Of a DNA stretch of 64,000 bases, positions 52,743 through 62,339 are shown piece after piece. A program made the position numbers and the translations under genes. Origin of the DNA: Candidatus Saccharimonadota bacterium. Lineage in GTDB: Bacteria; Patescibacteriota; Saccharimonadia; Saccharimonadales; Saccharimonadaceae. Numbering within the stretch: position 1 is the first letter of the stretch; each line of letters starts with the position of its first letter. The stretch covers positions 1 to 64,000 of the forward strand of contig JAFYAV010000001.1 of the NCBI GenBank assembly GCA_017540545.1. Direction: 5' to 3'. Below the pieces are notes generated by a model. It was not told where the DNA came from and ran no database searches. It saw nothing but the letters and a program-made list of their open reading frames with translations.

Positions 52743-53501
52743 TTAGTGATTATCTTGGCAAATAATCTCGCCAGTAGTTAGCTTGCCCAATACCGCCAAG
52801 GCATTCTCTTTCTCGCTCTTCAGTAGTCTACCGTTACCTCCGCAATAAACATGCGAATACGCATAGAAGCCCTTTATATCTTTTACACTGCTCGACACAT
52901 CGACTAGGCCATCACTATCAAAGGTTAAACCATCGGCTGCCCCATTATAAACTATGAAGAAAGCGCCCCTATCAGAAAAATCCGAAAACTCTGGAGGGCA
53001 ATAGCTAAAACGCGCTTCTTTACCACTGTCGACTGTCGTTTCACATCCTCCTTCAATATAGACTTTTACGAAGTCCTCACCTATTTTCACACCATCACCA
53101 AATGGCAATTTGCCATCGTGATCCAATTGATAGCTCTCGGCCGCCGCGACTAAACGCATCAAGTTGCCATTTCGATCAATATCCGCCAACGAATAATCCT
53201 CGGAATCTCCTTCTATCACCGTCTCCGTCGGCTCAATCTTCGCCGTTTTTTGCGTTTCACTACCAGACTTCCCCCTCGCAAATAAGATCACGGCAACCAC
53301 AATTGCAATCATTATAACAACCGCGGCTACTATCGCAAAAATAAGTGGCACCCTATTCTTATGCAATGATCCACTCGGAGCAGGCGCAATCGGCGGATTC
53401 GCCACCCCAGACACTTGCGGCATCTGCGACCCCATTGATGGCAGTTGCGGTTGCGGTTGCGGTGAATAAGCTTGGCTACCTATATTATTTGAATTATCCA
53501 T
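52743..53501 (-). CDS. Membrane-anchored protein with pilin-like C-terminal domain
   Basis: A 252-residue protein: a Pro/Gln-rich cytoplasmic tail, one membrane helix (VPLIFAIVAAVVIMIAIVVAVILFA) and an outer domain starting with RNGNLMRLVAAAESYQLDHDGKLPFG, as in pseudopilins after their first helix, and ending ALAVLGKLTTGEIICQDNH. The major pilin at 55320 ends in VALLYVEEGGAVICNDNH, so the two share a C-terminal fold although this one lacks a prepilin peptidase site. GGAGGG precedes the ATG. Possibly an accessory surface pilin-like protein. Confidence 0.68.
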   Translation of the reverse strand: MDNSNNIGSQAYSPQPQPQLPSMGSQMPQVSGVANPPIAPAPSGSLHKNRVPLIFAIVAAVVIMIAIVVAVILFARGKSGSETQKTAKIEPTETVIEGDSEDYSLADIDRNGNLMRLVAAAESYQLDHDGKLPFGDGVKIGEDFVKVYIEGGCETTVDSGKEARFSYCPPEFSDFSDRGAFFIVYNGAADGLTFDSDGLVDVSSSVKDIKGFYAYSHVYCGGNGRLLKSEKENALAVLGKLTTGEIICQDNH

Positions 53502-53517
53502 TTGCCCTCCTTTTATA

Positions 53518-54453
53518 CTATTCTACTTCACTATGAAACTTTTCGTGTACTTCTCGCAAATGTGGGTCAGTCACATGCGTATATATCTGCGTCGTCGAGA
53601 TATTTGAATGTCCTAGCAAAGATTGCACTGAGCGCAAGTCTGCCCCATTCATTAATAAATCCGTCGCAAATGAATGCCTTAGCGTATGTGGTGTTACGTG
53701 TTTCGTGATGCCCGCCGCTCGCACATATTTATTAATAATTCTCTCAATGCTCCGCGGCGATAGTCTTCGGTAGTCTCCCGAAGTCCCCGCCGCTGGCTGA
53801 TTACGCGAATTATTCAAAAACAAAGCCGGTAAAGAATCTTTACGTTCATCTAAATAATCTTTTACCGCATCCGCCGCCGATTGTGATACGAAAACTGGAC
53901 GATCTTTTTGCCCCTTTCCGCGCACCATAAATTCCCGTCGCGCCAAGTTTACGTGATCACGATTCAAGTTTGTCAATTCCGACACGCGCAAGCCCGTCGA
54001 AAACAGCAACTCGAAAATCGCTTTATCCCTCAAACCATCTTCGGTATCCAACGGAATCTCCGCCAATATTCTATCAATTTCATCTACATGTAAGAATGTT
54101 ACTTGTGCCCGATGTGTTCGCGGCAGCTCAACCAACACGGGATCAAGTGACTTAATTCCCCGTTTCGCTAAATATTTCAGAAACCCCCTCATCGCCACCA
54201 AATGATAATTTTGCGTCATCACTGATAGCCCCTTCCCCTTCTCGGTCACATAACGATTTAGCCAAAGTCGATACTTCCTCAGCCACTCAGGTGTCAAATC
54301 CGCCGGTCTTAAATCATTCTCCGGATTTGACTCCTGACTAAATTCGATTATCCTCGATAAATACAGCTCATAGTTACGTGTTGTATATCTGCTTCTGCCA
54401 TTCTCTACCTCTAGTGACTCGAGAAACTCGTTGATTAAATCTGCGACGTACAT
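53518..54453 (-). CDS. xerD: Tyrosine recombinase XerC/XerD
   Basis: A 311-residue integrase with the SAM-like N-domain and the catalytic set: Arg in STGLRVSELTNL, His-x-x-Arg in TPHTLRHSFATDLL, His in LLGHSNISTTQIYTHV and the nucleophile Tyr in the same segment. Xer recombinases resolve chromosome dimers at dif. Length and sequence fit the single-Xer type. It starts within the pilD stop (TAATG), an unusual partner. It could also act on the tRNA-end elements, which is speculation. Confidence 0.9.
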   Translation of the reverse strand: MYVADLINEFLESLEVENGRSRYTTRNYELYLSRIIEFSQESNPENDLRPADLTPEWLRKYRLWLNRYVTEKGKGLSVMTQNYHLVAMRGFLKYLAKRGIKSLDPVLVELPRTHRAQVTFLHVDEIDRILAEIPLDTEDGLRDKAIFELLFSTGLRVSELTNLNRDHVNLARREFMVRGKGQKDRPVFVSQSAADAVKDYLDERKDSLPALFLNNSRNQPAAGTSGDYRRLSPRSIERIINKYVRAAGITKHVTPHTLRHSFATDLLMNGADLRSVQSLLGHSNISTTQIYTHVTDPHLREVHEKFHSEVE

Positions 54454-55256
54454 TAAATAATCACCAAACTAAGAATCTGCGCCTGCAAGAAAAAGACCAT
54501 CAAAAACCCCAATATCAAAAATGGCCCAAACGGAATTGCCGCCTTAATCCCTTTTTTCTTCACCAAAAGCGGCACCGATACTGCACTTCCGATAATATTT
54601 GCTGCAAATAGTGTAAAAATTGCCAACCAGAAATTCCCCAACATCAGTGTTAGCGGAACGCATAGTATCCAATCCCCGCCACCAACCCATGTCTCGTTGC
54701 TTACGCGATACATCAGATAATAAAAACCCGGCAAAATCACCAAAGCCCCTGCCAGGCTGATCCAATCAAACGGCCTCCCCAACCCATAGCTCATATATAC
54801 ATTTATCCCCAGAAACACCACCGCTATCGCCGCTGAAACTATCATTAAATTCACCGGTAGCTCTTTCCACTTTGCATCATATACAAACAAAATCAGCAAA
54901 ATCACCAAGTTAATCAAAAACAGACAGAACTTACATACTTCCGCAAAATTCTCAATCACCAAACCCCCTTTTATGGGCCAAAGCCAAAAGCTCAACGCAA
55001 ACATAATTCCCAGACCCACTTCGGACAATAATTCCGCCCAACCGATCGGTTTACGACATTTTCTGCACTTCCCACCTAACGTCAGCCAACTCACAATCGG
55101 AATATTATCGTACCACTTCAGTTTATACTTACACTTCTCGCAGTGTGACCATTTCGATTTATCTTTATCGTGAATCCGCCAGGCCTGACAACACGCAAAA
55201 GACCCAAGGGCCGCACCCAATACGAAAAATAGAATCATCATGCCTACGCTTTCCAT
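54453..55256 (-). CDS. pilD: Prepilin peptidase (A24)
   Basis: A 267-residue membrane peptidase that cuts and methylates type IV prepilins. The cytoplasmic zinc motif is present as CEKCKYK...CRKCRKPI, and the two catalytic Asp lie in YDAKWKELP and GGGDW. Eight hydrophobic segments. TAATAT stands 7 bp before the ATG. It is transcribed downstream of the pilin it presumably processes. Confidence 0.93.
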   Translation of the reverse strand: MESVGMMILFFVLGAALGSFACCQAWRIHDKDKSKWSHCEKCKYKLKWYDNIPIVSWLTLGGKCRKCRKPIGWAELLSEVGLGIMFALSFWLWPIKGGLVIENFAEVCKFCLFLINLVILLILFVYDAKWKELPVNLMIVSAAIAVVFLGINVYMSYGLGRPFDWISLAGALVILPGFYYLMYRVSNETWVGGGDWILCVPLTLMLGNFWLAIFTLFAANIIGSAVSVPLLVKKKGIKAAIPFGPFLILGFLMVFFLQAQILSLVII

Positions 55257-55272
55257 ATACTTTATATTACCA

Positions 55273-55304
55273 CAAAAAGGAGCCCCACTGGGGAGCTCCT
55301 CTTG
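55273..55304 (-). terminator. Major pilin terminator
   Basis: AGGAGCTCCCC / GGGGCTCCT stem-loop followed by TTTTT on the minus strand. Confidence 0.88.
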
Positions 55305-55319
55305 GATATCTAGCAGATA

Positions 55320-55859
55320 TTAGTGGTTATCGTTGCAGATAACTGCGCCACCTTCCTCGACGTAAAGCAAAGCAACGTTGCGCGCACCGGCATAGTACTC
55401 AACCGAACCTTCAGTAGAGCCACAGCCAGCTGCCTGATAGACATAGATCTTGTGGTCAACATCAGTACCAGTAACAGTAGCCGTACCGCCGCTAGCCAAA
55501 GCAGTATCATTAACGCTCCACTCATACTGAGTACCATCTGGGTCAGTAAACTGAGCATCACAAGAGCTGGCAGTTACCTTCCTCGCATCGCTGGCATCAA
55601 CAGTACACTTATCGTCAATATAGCGCTTAGTGAAGCCACCCTCATCCTTGTTCTGGAATGGCGTCTTACCTGAGTTATTAGTTTGGTAATCGGAAATCGC
55701 CGTCAAGAAACGGGAGATATCATCCTCACGCTGAGTGTTACGTTGCGAACGCTGCAAAGCAGGAAGCGCAATGAATACCATCAAGAAGATAAGACCCGCG
55801 ATAGCGAGAACCAAGACTACTTCGATAATCGTAAAGCCTTTTTTGTTTTTTGTTGTCAT
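55320..55859 (-). CDS. Type IV pilin
   Basis: A 179-residue prepilin: short leader MTTKNKKG, cleavage before FTIIEVVLVLAIAGLIF (with Glu at +5), a long hydrophobic helix and a globular domain with Cys residues and the C-terminal VICNDNH. AGGAG 7 nt before the ATG at 55859 sets the start; the longer frame to 55919 adds a sequence without a signal. Isolated from PilC by ~165 nt and followed by a terminator, as for a strongly expressed major pilin. Confidence 0.92.
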   Translation of the reverse strand: MTTKNKKGFTIIEVVLVLAIAGLIFLMVFIALPALQRSQRNTQREDDISRFLTAISDYQTNNSGKTPFQNKDEGGFTKRYIDDKCTVDASDARKVTASSCDAQFTDPDGTQYEWSVNDTALASGGTATVTGTDVDHKIYVYQAAGCGSTEGSVEYYAGARNVALLYVEEGGAVICNDNH

Positions 55860-56024
55860 TTTATGCTCCTTTTTTATTTTTGCAACCAGTAATTGCCCTT
55901 TGGCTACTGAGATACCCACTCAGTGATTACCAATTGCAAAACTGCATCTGAAATCACTATACATAATTCTTATGCTAAAATCAAGCTTTATTTTTATTAA
56001 AAACTATTTTTCGTTTTTTGCCCA

Positions 56025-57224
56025 CTAGCCGATCGAGTTCACCAAAGAGTAGATCGGAAATAGAACACCACCGACGAGAAGGCCAGCCACTATCGCCAAC
56101 AAGATCATCATTATCGGCTCAATCATTGCCGAAATCGTCGCAATCTTCTCATCAAGCTGGTCCTCAAACACCTGCGCAGCCTTGCCTAACATCTCGTCCA
56201 TCTTACCAGATTGTTCGCCAATTGCCGCCATCTGATAAATCAATGGCAGGATATACTCTTGCTCCTTCAATGCGTCCGACATCGTCCGCCCAGACTGCAC
56301 CTTCTCTGCCGCCTTATCTACATTTGCTTGCACTACTACATTTGCTGTCGACTCACCCGCAATATGCATCGTATCGAGCACTGCCACACCGGTTGACAAT
56401 AAAATCTGTGCAATCCTTGCAAAACGAGCCATATATAGAATCCTAAACAAACCATTGAACATTGGTACATTCAGCTTGAAAACCGCCATCGCCTTTATGC
56501 CCGACTCTGTCTTCATCCATTGAATCAAAAAAGCCACCAAAATCACAATCGCTATAATACAAAGCCACCAATAACCAAGTATGAAATCCTTAATCCCCAC
56601 CATAATTACAGTCAAAATCGGCAATTCTTCGCCCAAATCATCATATAAAGATTCCACGTGCGGCACGACCTCGAGCATCATATATATGAACACCACAATA
56701 ATTACGCCGAGCGTAATCAATGGCATCGCCAAAGCGCTCTTAATCTTGCTCATCATCTTCTGATCTTTCTCTTCCTGATCCGCAATCCTACGCAAACTCT
56801 GATCGAGCGTACCAGAAGCCTCACCAGCTTTGATCAAAGACAGATACACCTTGTCAAAAGTGTCCGGATGCTTCTCAAATGCCGTGCTCAATGAACGACC
56901 AGCTTCAATATCCGCGAGAATTTCCTCGATAATGCTTTTCATCGCTTTATTGCTAGTCTGTTCACTCACAGTCCTCATCGACTGCGCAATCGGCAAACCT
57001 GCACCAACTAGAGTGGCAAACTGACGCGTGAAGTTAATTCGGTCAGCCGAAGTAACTCTATTCATCTTGTCGGCAAAACCGCCACCTTCCTCTTTCAACG
57101 ATTCCGGCACATAGCCACGATCCACCAACAACTTACCAGCGACACGCTCGGTTTCGGCCTGAATCGTGCCCTTAATAACTTTACCAGTACTATGCTCTTT
57201 AGCTTTGTAGGTAAAGCGTTTCAT
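56025..57224 (-). CDS. pilC: Type IV pilus inner-membrane platform protein
   Basis: A 399-residue GspF/PilC protein with two repeats of the GspF domain (TRQFATLVGAGLPIAQSMRTVSEQ and ARFARIAQILLSTGVAVLDTMHIAGE) and three membrane helices. It links the pilus ATPases to pilin assembly. It overlaps pilT by 4 nt (ATGA). Confidence 0.95.
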   Translation of the reverse strand: MKRFTYKAKEHSTGKVIKGTIQAETERVAGKLLVDRGYVPESLKEEGGGFADKMNRVTSADRINFTRQFATLVGAGLPIAQSMRTVSEQTSNKAMKSIIEEILADIEAGRSLSTAFEKHPDTFDKVYLSLIKAGEASGTLDQSLRRIADQEEKDQKMMSKIKSALAMPLITLGVIIVVFIYMMLEVVPHVESLYDDLGEELPILTVIMVGIKDFILGYWWLCIIAIVILVAFLIQWMKTESGIKAMAVFKLNVPMFNGLFRILYMARFARIAQILLSTGVAVLDTMHIAGESTANVVVQANVDKAAEKVQSGRTMSDALKEQEYILPLIYQMAAIGEQSGKMDEMLGKAAQVFEDQLDEKIATISAMIEPIMMILLAIVAGLLVGGVLFPIYSLVNSIG

Positions 57225-58453
57225 CCACGTGCCAACCTTTCAAATTCTTGCAAATCTACTGCAAACTCACGTGCATTATCGTAAGTAATCACGCCTGTCT
57301 GGATTAATTTCACCAAAGTACGGTCCATCGTCTGCATACCTTGATCAGCACCTGTTTGGATAATTGTGTCTAGCTGATGTGTCTTTCCCTCACGAATCAC
57401 CGAACGCACGGCCGGATTTGCAATCAAAATCTCCGCCGCTACTACGCGCCCGCCGCCAATCGCCGGTACTAAGCGTTGTGCGCAAATTGCCTGCAAAATA
57501 TTAGATAACTGCGAACGCACCTGTGGCTGCTGATGTGGCGGGAAAACGTCAATCATACGGTCAATACTCTGCGAGGCTGAGTTTGTGTGCAATGTCGCAA
57601 ATACTAAGTGACCCGTTTCTGCAATCGTAATTGCTGCAGAAATCGTCTCTAGATCACGCATCTCACCAATCAATACCACGTCTGGATCCTCGCGCAATGC
57701 GCTACGCAAAGCCGCCGAGAACGAATAGGTATCATAATGCACCTCGCGTTGCACTACCACAGAGCGCAATGATTTGTGCGTGAACTCAATCGGATCTTCA
57801 ATCGTAATAATATGAACAGATTTTTCTCGGTTAATCTTATCTACCAGAGCCGCCAAGGTTGTAGATTTTCCCGAACCAGTCGGACCAGTCACCAACACTA
57901 AACCGCGCGGAAAATCCGCAAAGCTTGACACTACTGTCGGCATCCCCAATTCACTAATCGATTGCACTTCATTCGGAATCAAACGAAAAGCGCCCGCCAA
58001 GTTGCCTTTCTCATGGAAAGCGTTCACACGAAAACGACCCAAGTCGCCAAACGAGAACGAATAATCAAATTCCTTATCCTTAATCAGAATCTGCTTCTGA
58101 TCTTCTTCCAAAGTTGAAAACACTAAGCGTTCAACTGCTGCTTCATCCAGATTCCCATAACCCGAAACTGGCTGCAATGCACCATCAATACGCAAAATTG
58201 GCGGTAAACCAACCTGCAAATGTAAATCGCTTGCTTTCGTGCGTACACACTCCTCCAATAGGCTCTCTATTCTAACTTCAGAATTAGATATCGTCGTCAT
58301 TGCCACAGCATTACCCATTGGCGCCACTGGCTCTGCTGGCGCATTTGCCACTGGATTTGCCGAATTTGCCGTAGTATTTCCTGCCGGATTCGCACTCTGA
58401 TTCATTACCGAACCTGTCGAAAAAGCATCGTTCACCTGCCCACTTTGTTCCAT
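57221..58453 (-). CDS. pilT: Type IV pilus retraction ATPase
   Basis: A 410-residue PilT: an Asn/Ala/Pro-rich N-terminus (~55 residues), N-domain (KASDLHLQVGLPPILRIDGALQPV), Walker A VTGPTGSGKSTTLAAL, Asp box IITIEDPIEFTH, Walker B DPDVVLIGEMRDLETI, His box ATLHTNSASQSIDR, and the PilT-specific AIRS-like end. It drives pilus retraction, which underlies twitching and DNA uptake. TACAAT lies 6 bp before the ATG. An extension ATPase (PilB) is not in the window. Confidence 0.95.
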   Translation of the reverse strand: MEQSGQVNDAFSTGSVMNQSANPAGNTTANSANPVANAPAEPVAPMGNAVAMTTISNSEVRIESLLEECVRTKASDLHLQVGLPPILRIDGALQPVSGYGNLDEAAVERLVFSTLEEDQKQILIKDKEFDYSFSFGDLGRFRVNAFHEKGNLAGAFRLIPNEVQSISELGMPTVVSSFADFPRGLVLVTGPTGSGKSTTLAALVDKINREKSVHIITIEDPIEFTHKSLRSVVVQREVHYDTYSFSAALRSALREDPDVVLIGEMRDLETISAAITIAETGHLVFATLHTNSASQSIDRMIDVFPPHQQPQVRSQLSNILQAICAQRLVPAIGGGRVVAAEILIANPAVRSVIREGKTHQLDTIIQTGADQGMQTMDRTLVKLIQTGVITYDNAREFAVDLQEFERLARG

Positions 58454-58508
58454 AACACTATTGTACTTATGTTTAACGCAAAAATCAAACCAAAAACAAA
58501 CTTTTTTG

Positions 58509-59480
58509 CTATTTTAAGTACTCGTGCAGTTTCTTCGTATCTTTATTTTTGCGCAATTTCGCCAAAGCCTTCGCTTCGATCTGGCGAATTCGTTCGCGCG
58601 TCACCGAAAATTCCGCACCAACTTCTTCCAAAGTATGGCTCTTCCCACCGCCAATACCAAAGCGCATCTTGATAATTTTCTGTTCACGGTCGGTTAGGGT
58701 TTGCAAAATCGAAGCAATCTGCTCCTTCAAAAGTTGCGTTGCCGCCGAATCTTCCGGCGAAACCCTATCCTCATCTTCAATAAAATCGCCCAACGAAGAG
58801 TCATCGTCTTCGCCATCGCGACCAACCGAAGCATCAAGTGATGCGATATCCTGCTTAATCTTCATCACATACTCAATCTTTTCCGGCTCCATCCCCATCG
58901 CCTTCGCGATTTCTTCTGTCGACGGTTCACGATTCAGCTCTTGCGTCAAACGACGTTGCGTACGCAAAACTTTATTAATCGTTTCTACCATGTGTACTGG
59001 AATCCGGATCGTACGCGCCTGGTCAGCAATCGCACGGGTAATCGCCTGACGAATCCACCAAGTTGCATAAGTCGAGAACTTAAAACCTTTGTCCGGATCG
59101 AACTTCTCTACCGCCCGCAAAAGCCCCGTATTACCTTCCTGAATCAAATCCAAGAAATCCAAACCGCGACCAGAATAGCGTTTCGCAATCGATACTACCA
59201 AGCGCATATTTGACTCGGCCATTTTGTCCTTGGCTTTCTTCTTTTCTTTTTCGGTACCACTAATAATCTTTTGTGCCAATTCATATTCTTCCTCGGCCGT
59301 CAAAAGTGGAATCTTACCAATCTCGCGTAAGTATAATTTCACTGAATCGTCCGCAACCTCATCATAGGTCGCCGACTCCAGGTCAATATTAAAATCTTCC
59401 TCGCCCTCTTCGCCCATCTCGTCAAGCGTAGGCTCGTCTAGTTCGTCATCTAGGCGCAAATCTTTTTCGTCTTCGTCCAT
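58509..59480 (-). CDS. rpoD: Primary sigma factor (sigma70/SigA)
   Basis: A 323-residue sigma factor with an acidic N-terminus instead of region 1.1, region 1.2 ([19 protein letters not shown]), 2.1-2.4 ([54 protein letters not shown]), 3 and 4.2 ([29 protein letters not shown]). Length fits a compact housekeeping sigma. A promoter (TTTGGT, 17 bp, TATAAT) lies in the 160-nt gap to dnaG, which also holds an inverted repeat TATGCTA/TAGCATA near 59616-59637. AGAGGAAGGG precedes the ATG. The dnaG-rpoD order is the usual macromolecular synthesis arrangement. Confidence 0.97.
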   Translation of the reverse strand: MDEDEKDLRLDDELDEPTLDEMGEEGEEDFNIDLESATYDEVADDSVKLYLREIGKIPLLTAEEEYELAQKIISGTEKEKKKAKDKMAESNMRLVVSIAKRYSGRGLDFLDLIQEGNTGLLRAVEKFDPDKGFKFSTYATWWIRQAITRAIADQARTIRIPVHMVETINKVLRTQRRLTQELNREPSTEEIAKAMGMEPEKIEYVMKIKQDIASLDASVGRDGEDDDSSLGDFIEDEDRVSPEDSAATQLLKEQIASILQTLTDREQKIIKMRFGIGGGKSHTLEEVGAEFSVTRERIRQIEAKALAKLRKNKDTKKLHEYLK

Positions 59481-59637
59481 TCCCTTCCTCTATTATTTAG
59501 CGCACAAAAGCACCGTGCGTTTGCAATTTTTGTGTCGAAAAGTTTTTGTATATTCTTGATCAATATTATACTTCTCCTGGATGGACTACCAAAATAAGCC
59601 CGCCGTCCAGTTAATATGCTAGAGTTATAGCATAGTT

Positions 59638-61260
59638 TTATTTACGGCGCAACATTTTACTTAGTTTTTGCATTAATTCACCCTCAAGCTGTTCGTTGCC
59701 ATCTTTTTCTGCTTGTCGTATCTGCTCTTCTAAAGTTTTGCGTTCCTCATTTAGCCGCTCCGACTCGACTTTTTCTATTAGCGCCGTCGCTTCCCGCGCC
59801 AATTCCTCGCTACCCCAACCGCCATATTTTTCATCAAAGATAAAACTCAATTCATCTTGATCGAACTTTTTTACCTCAAATCCACCCAAATCCACCTTAC
59901 CCGACTGCGCCAAGGCTGCCAGGCTCTTTTCCGCCCTGCTCTCTACTGTTGTATTTTTCACAACGGTAGTCTTCTTCAATCGTTTTTTCTCCGGTTGCGC
60001 CACTTTTTTTGCCCGAAAAGCTTCTAGGGATATCCCCAAACGCTCAGACACTATCCTCTCATACTTCTCTCGCAACACTGCATCTTCTGCATCAATCTGA
60101 TCTATCAATCGCTTCGCCTCAGTCGCGTATTCCTGAAAACCCTTTTCTGTTTTCAAATCGTATTTGGCCACATATTTCTCAAGTAACCATTCTAAAGCCG
60201 GTCGATATTTTTGCACCGCCTCCTGCCACAGAGCCGGATCCTTTTGAATCAATTCATCCGCGTCCTTGCACCCATGATAATCGTCAATCACCGACAAATA
60301 TATCCCAAACTTCGACGCCATCGAAATTGCCCGCTCTGCCGCTCGCACCCCCGCCTCGTCGCCGTCATATGCCAACCGAATATCATTCGTCAACCGCGCA
60401 AAACTTTTTAGGTGCATTTCCGTCATCGCCGTCCCTGCCGTCGCCACCGCCTGGCATACGCCCGCCTGATGCGACGAAATCACATCCATATTCCCCTCCA
60501 CCACCACCACAAAATCCGACCTCCGAATTGCATCTTTCGCCTGAGAAAGACCAAAAATATGCCTCCCCTTGTTATAGATAATCGTCTCCGGCGTATTCAA
60601 GTATTTTGGAGAGTTGTCGTCCGCCTCAATTATCCTTCCCGTAAAACCAATTACACCGCCTGATATATCCATTAATGGCACCGTCATCCGCCCCTTAAAT
60701 AAATCACCCCCAAAACGGTTCACCAAGCCAGCATCCTCAATCTCTTTCTCCGTAAAACCTCGCTTCTTCAAAAAATCCACCAAAGCTCGCCCCGATTTTG
60801 GCGCGTAACCAATTCGAAACTTCTCAACCGTCTTCTTATTTAGATTTCGCTTATAAAACACGTACTGCATAACGGCCTTATTCTTCGTCAGACACACCTG
60901 GAAGTACCGCGTCGCTAGCTCCAAACAATCCCGAATCCGCTGCTTATGCGCCGCCTGCTTTCTATCGTCCGCCGAGTATTTTTTTAGTTCCACTCCAGCC
61001 TGTTGCGCCAATTTCTCCAACGCCTCGCGGAAAGTGCACCCCTCCATCTCCATCACGAAAGTAAAAATGTCCCCACCTTTATTGCTCGAGAAATCATGCC
61101 AGATTCCCTTTTCTGGTGACACCATAAAACTCGGCGTTCTATCCGTCCCCCAAGGTGAATGCCCTTTGAAATTCCGCCCTGCTCGTTTCAGCTCGATGTA
61201 TTGCCCAACAACGTCCTCAACTGCTAGCCGCGCACGAATCTCTTCCTTAGCATCCTCCAT
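59638..61260 (-). CDS. dnaG: DNA primase without zinc ligands
   Basis: DnaG makes RNA primers for replication. The 540-residue protein has the N-terminal CHC2-fold region (FKGHSPWGTDRTPSFMVSPEKGIWHDFSSNKGGD), the TOPRIM catalytic core (VVVEGNMDVISSHQAG, AYDGDEAGVRAAERA) and a helical C-terminal part for helicase contact. All four zinc-binding residues of the family pattern (C, H, C, C) are replaced (Ser, Gly, Asp, Ser). TATAAT (61267-61272) is 6 bp before the ATG at 61260; the frame to 61326 is not used. Confidence 0.94.
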   Translation of the reverse strand: MEDAKEEIRARLAVEDVVGQYIELKRAGRNFKGHSPWGTDRTPSFMVSPEKGIWHDFSSNKGGDIFTFVMEMEGCTFREALEKLAQQAGVELKKYSADDRKQAAHKQRIRDCLELATRYFQVCLTKNKAVMQYVFYKRNLNKKTVEKFRIGYAPKSGRALVDFLKKRGFTEKEIEDAGLVNRFGGDLFKGRMTVPLMDISGGVIGFTGRIIEADDNSPKYLNTPETIIYNKGRHIFGLSQAKDAIRRSDFVVVVEGNMDVISSHQAGVCQAVATAGTAMTEMHLKSFARLTNDIRLAYDGDEAGVRAAERAISMASKFGIYLSVIDDYHGCKDADELIQKDPALWQEAVQKYRPALEWLLEKYVAKYDLKTEKGFQEYATEAKRLIDQIDAEDAVLREKYERIVSERLGISLEAFRAKKVAQPEKKRLKKTTVVKNTTVESRAEKSLAALAQSGKVDLGGFEVKKFDQDELSFIFDEKYGGWGSEELAREATALIEKVESERLNEERKTLEEQIRQAEKDGNEQLEGELMQKLSKMLRRK

Positions 61261-61359
61261 ACCAAAATTATAACACCCCACCAACAGATATGCGACACCT
61301 AGGCCCCACCCGCACAATCCAACCAACCTGCTTCATCTCGCTTGTGATATAATTAACTT

Positions 61360-61980
61360 ATGGATAACCAAACTTATCTCAACCAGATTGCCGTCAAAGG
61401 TAAAAGGACCGCTAACGGCGAACCTCTTCTTAGCCCCCTCATGATTAAGCTCCTCATTGCCGGAGCCATCATGCTTATCACTATCATTGTCGTTGGTATT
61501 ATGGTTAGTAGCGCAAACTCTAAGGTCACTCAATCCTACGAACGTCTTTATCTTCGCATTTCCCAAATGAGCGGTAGCAAAGGCCCCTACAATAAATACG
61601 CTAAATACATCAACTCTTCCAATCTCGCCGGCCATGCCGTTCGCCTCGAAACTTCTGTCGCTAAAACCAGCAAAAGTCTTGAGCCTCTCCTCGACAAGCT
61701 CGGCGTCAAAAAAGATGGCATCACTAAAGATATCAAAAACGCCGAAACATCTTCTTTTAGTACATATATGAATAAGCTCGAGCGTGCTTCTATGAGTGGT
61801 CAAATGGATCTCTATTATTCCAGCCAAACTGCCGAACGCATCATGCAAATCATCACGGTCGAAAAGCAAGTCTTAACCAAAACCAATAACGACAGTCTCA
61901 AGTCTATCATCAACGACTCTCTCAACGACCTCGAAACTCTCTACGAGAACTTCCGCGACTTCAGCAACTCACTCGACTAA
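61360..61980 (+). CDS. Single-pass membrane protein with helical outer domain
   Basis: A 206-residue protein: ~28 residues inside, a membrane helix (MIKLLIAGAIMLITIIVVGIMV) and a helical outer region (SQSYERLYLRISQ ... LETLYENFRDFS). No enzyme motif, family not recognised. TATAAT lies 6 bp before the ATG. Divergent from dnaG. Confidence 0.65.
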   Translation: MDNQTYLNQIAVKGKRTANGEPLLSPLMIKLLIAGAIMLITIIVVGIMVSSANSKVTQSYERLYLRISQMSGSKGPYNKYAKYINSSNLAGHAVRLETSVAKTSKSLEPLLDKLGVKKDGITKDIKNAETSSFSTYMNKLERASMSGQMDLYYSSQTAERIMQIITVEKQVLTKTNNDSLKSIINDSLNDLETLYENFRDFSNSLD

Positions 61981-61987
61981 AAGCAAC

Positions 61988-62020
61988 AAAAAAAATATCC
62001 CCAAATCGGGATATTTTTTT
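61988..62020 (+). terminator. Terminator of the 61360-61980 gene
   Basis: AATATCCC / GGGATATT stem-loop followed by a T run, close to the stop. It may also serve the convergent MmcQ/YjbR-like gene. Confidence 0.85.
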
Positions 62021-62339
62021 ATTCCACCTCCGGCTTCGACATCTCAAAACTATGTCGAACTAGATCCAATACTTCTCCATCAGCCAGCTGACCACTGCAG
62101 ATAATTTCAACACCATTACGCCCCAAAGAACGACTTTCCATCACGCTCTCGTAGCGCTCTTGCAGTACCTTGCTTAACTTTCGGTCGCAACGCGTCTCAA
62201 TTCTCAAAGGCGAGGTCCCCTCTTCTATAATCAGAAAAATTCTCTCGCCCCGCTCAAAAATACGCAAATTCTTCTCGCGCCGCTCCGTAACATCATCAAG
62301 CCCTAAAGCGTATTCTACGAGATCATCTTCCGATACCAC
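62019..62339 (-). CDS. MmcQ/YjbR-family protein
   Basis: A 106-residue protein of the MmcQ/YjbR (DUF419) type, seen in KLSKVLQERYESVMESRSLGRNGVEIICSGQLADGEVLDLVRHSFEM. The family has a double-stranded DNA-binding-like fold and unknown function. GAGGAG lies 5 nt before a GTG start, inside the end of orn (25-nt overlap), so it is translated from the orn mRNA. Confidence 0.75.
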   Translation of the reverse strand: MVSEDDLVEYALGLDDVTERREKNLRIFERGERIFLIIEEGTSPLRIETRCDRKLSKVLQERYESVMESRSLGRNGVEIICSGQLADGEVLDLVRHSFEMSKPEVE

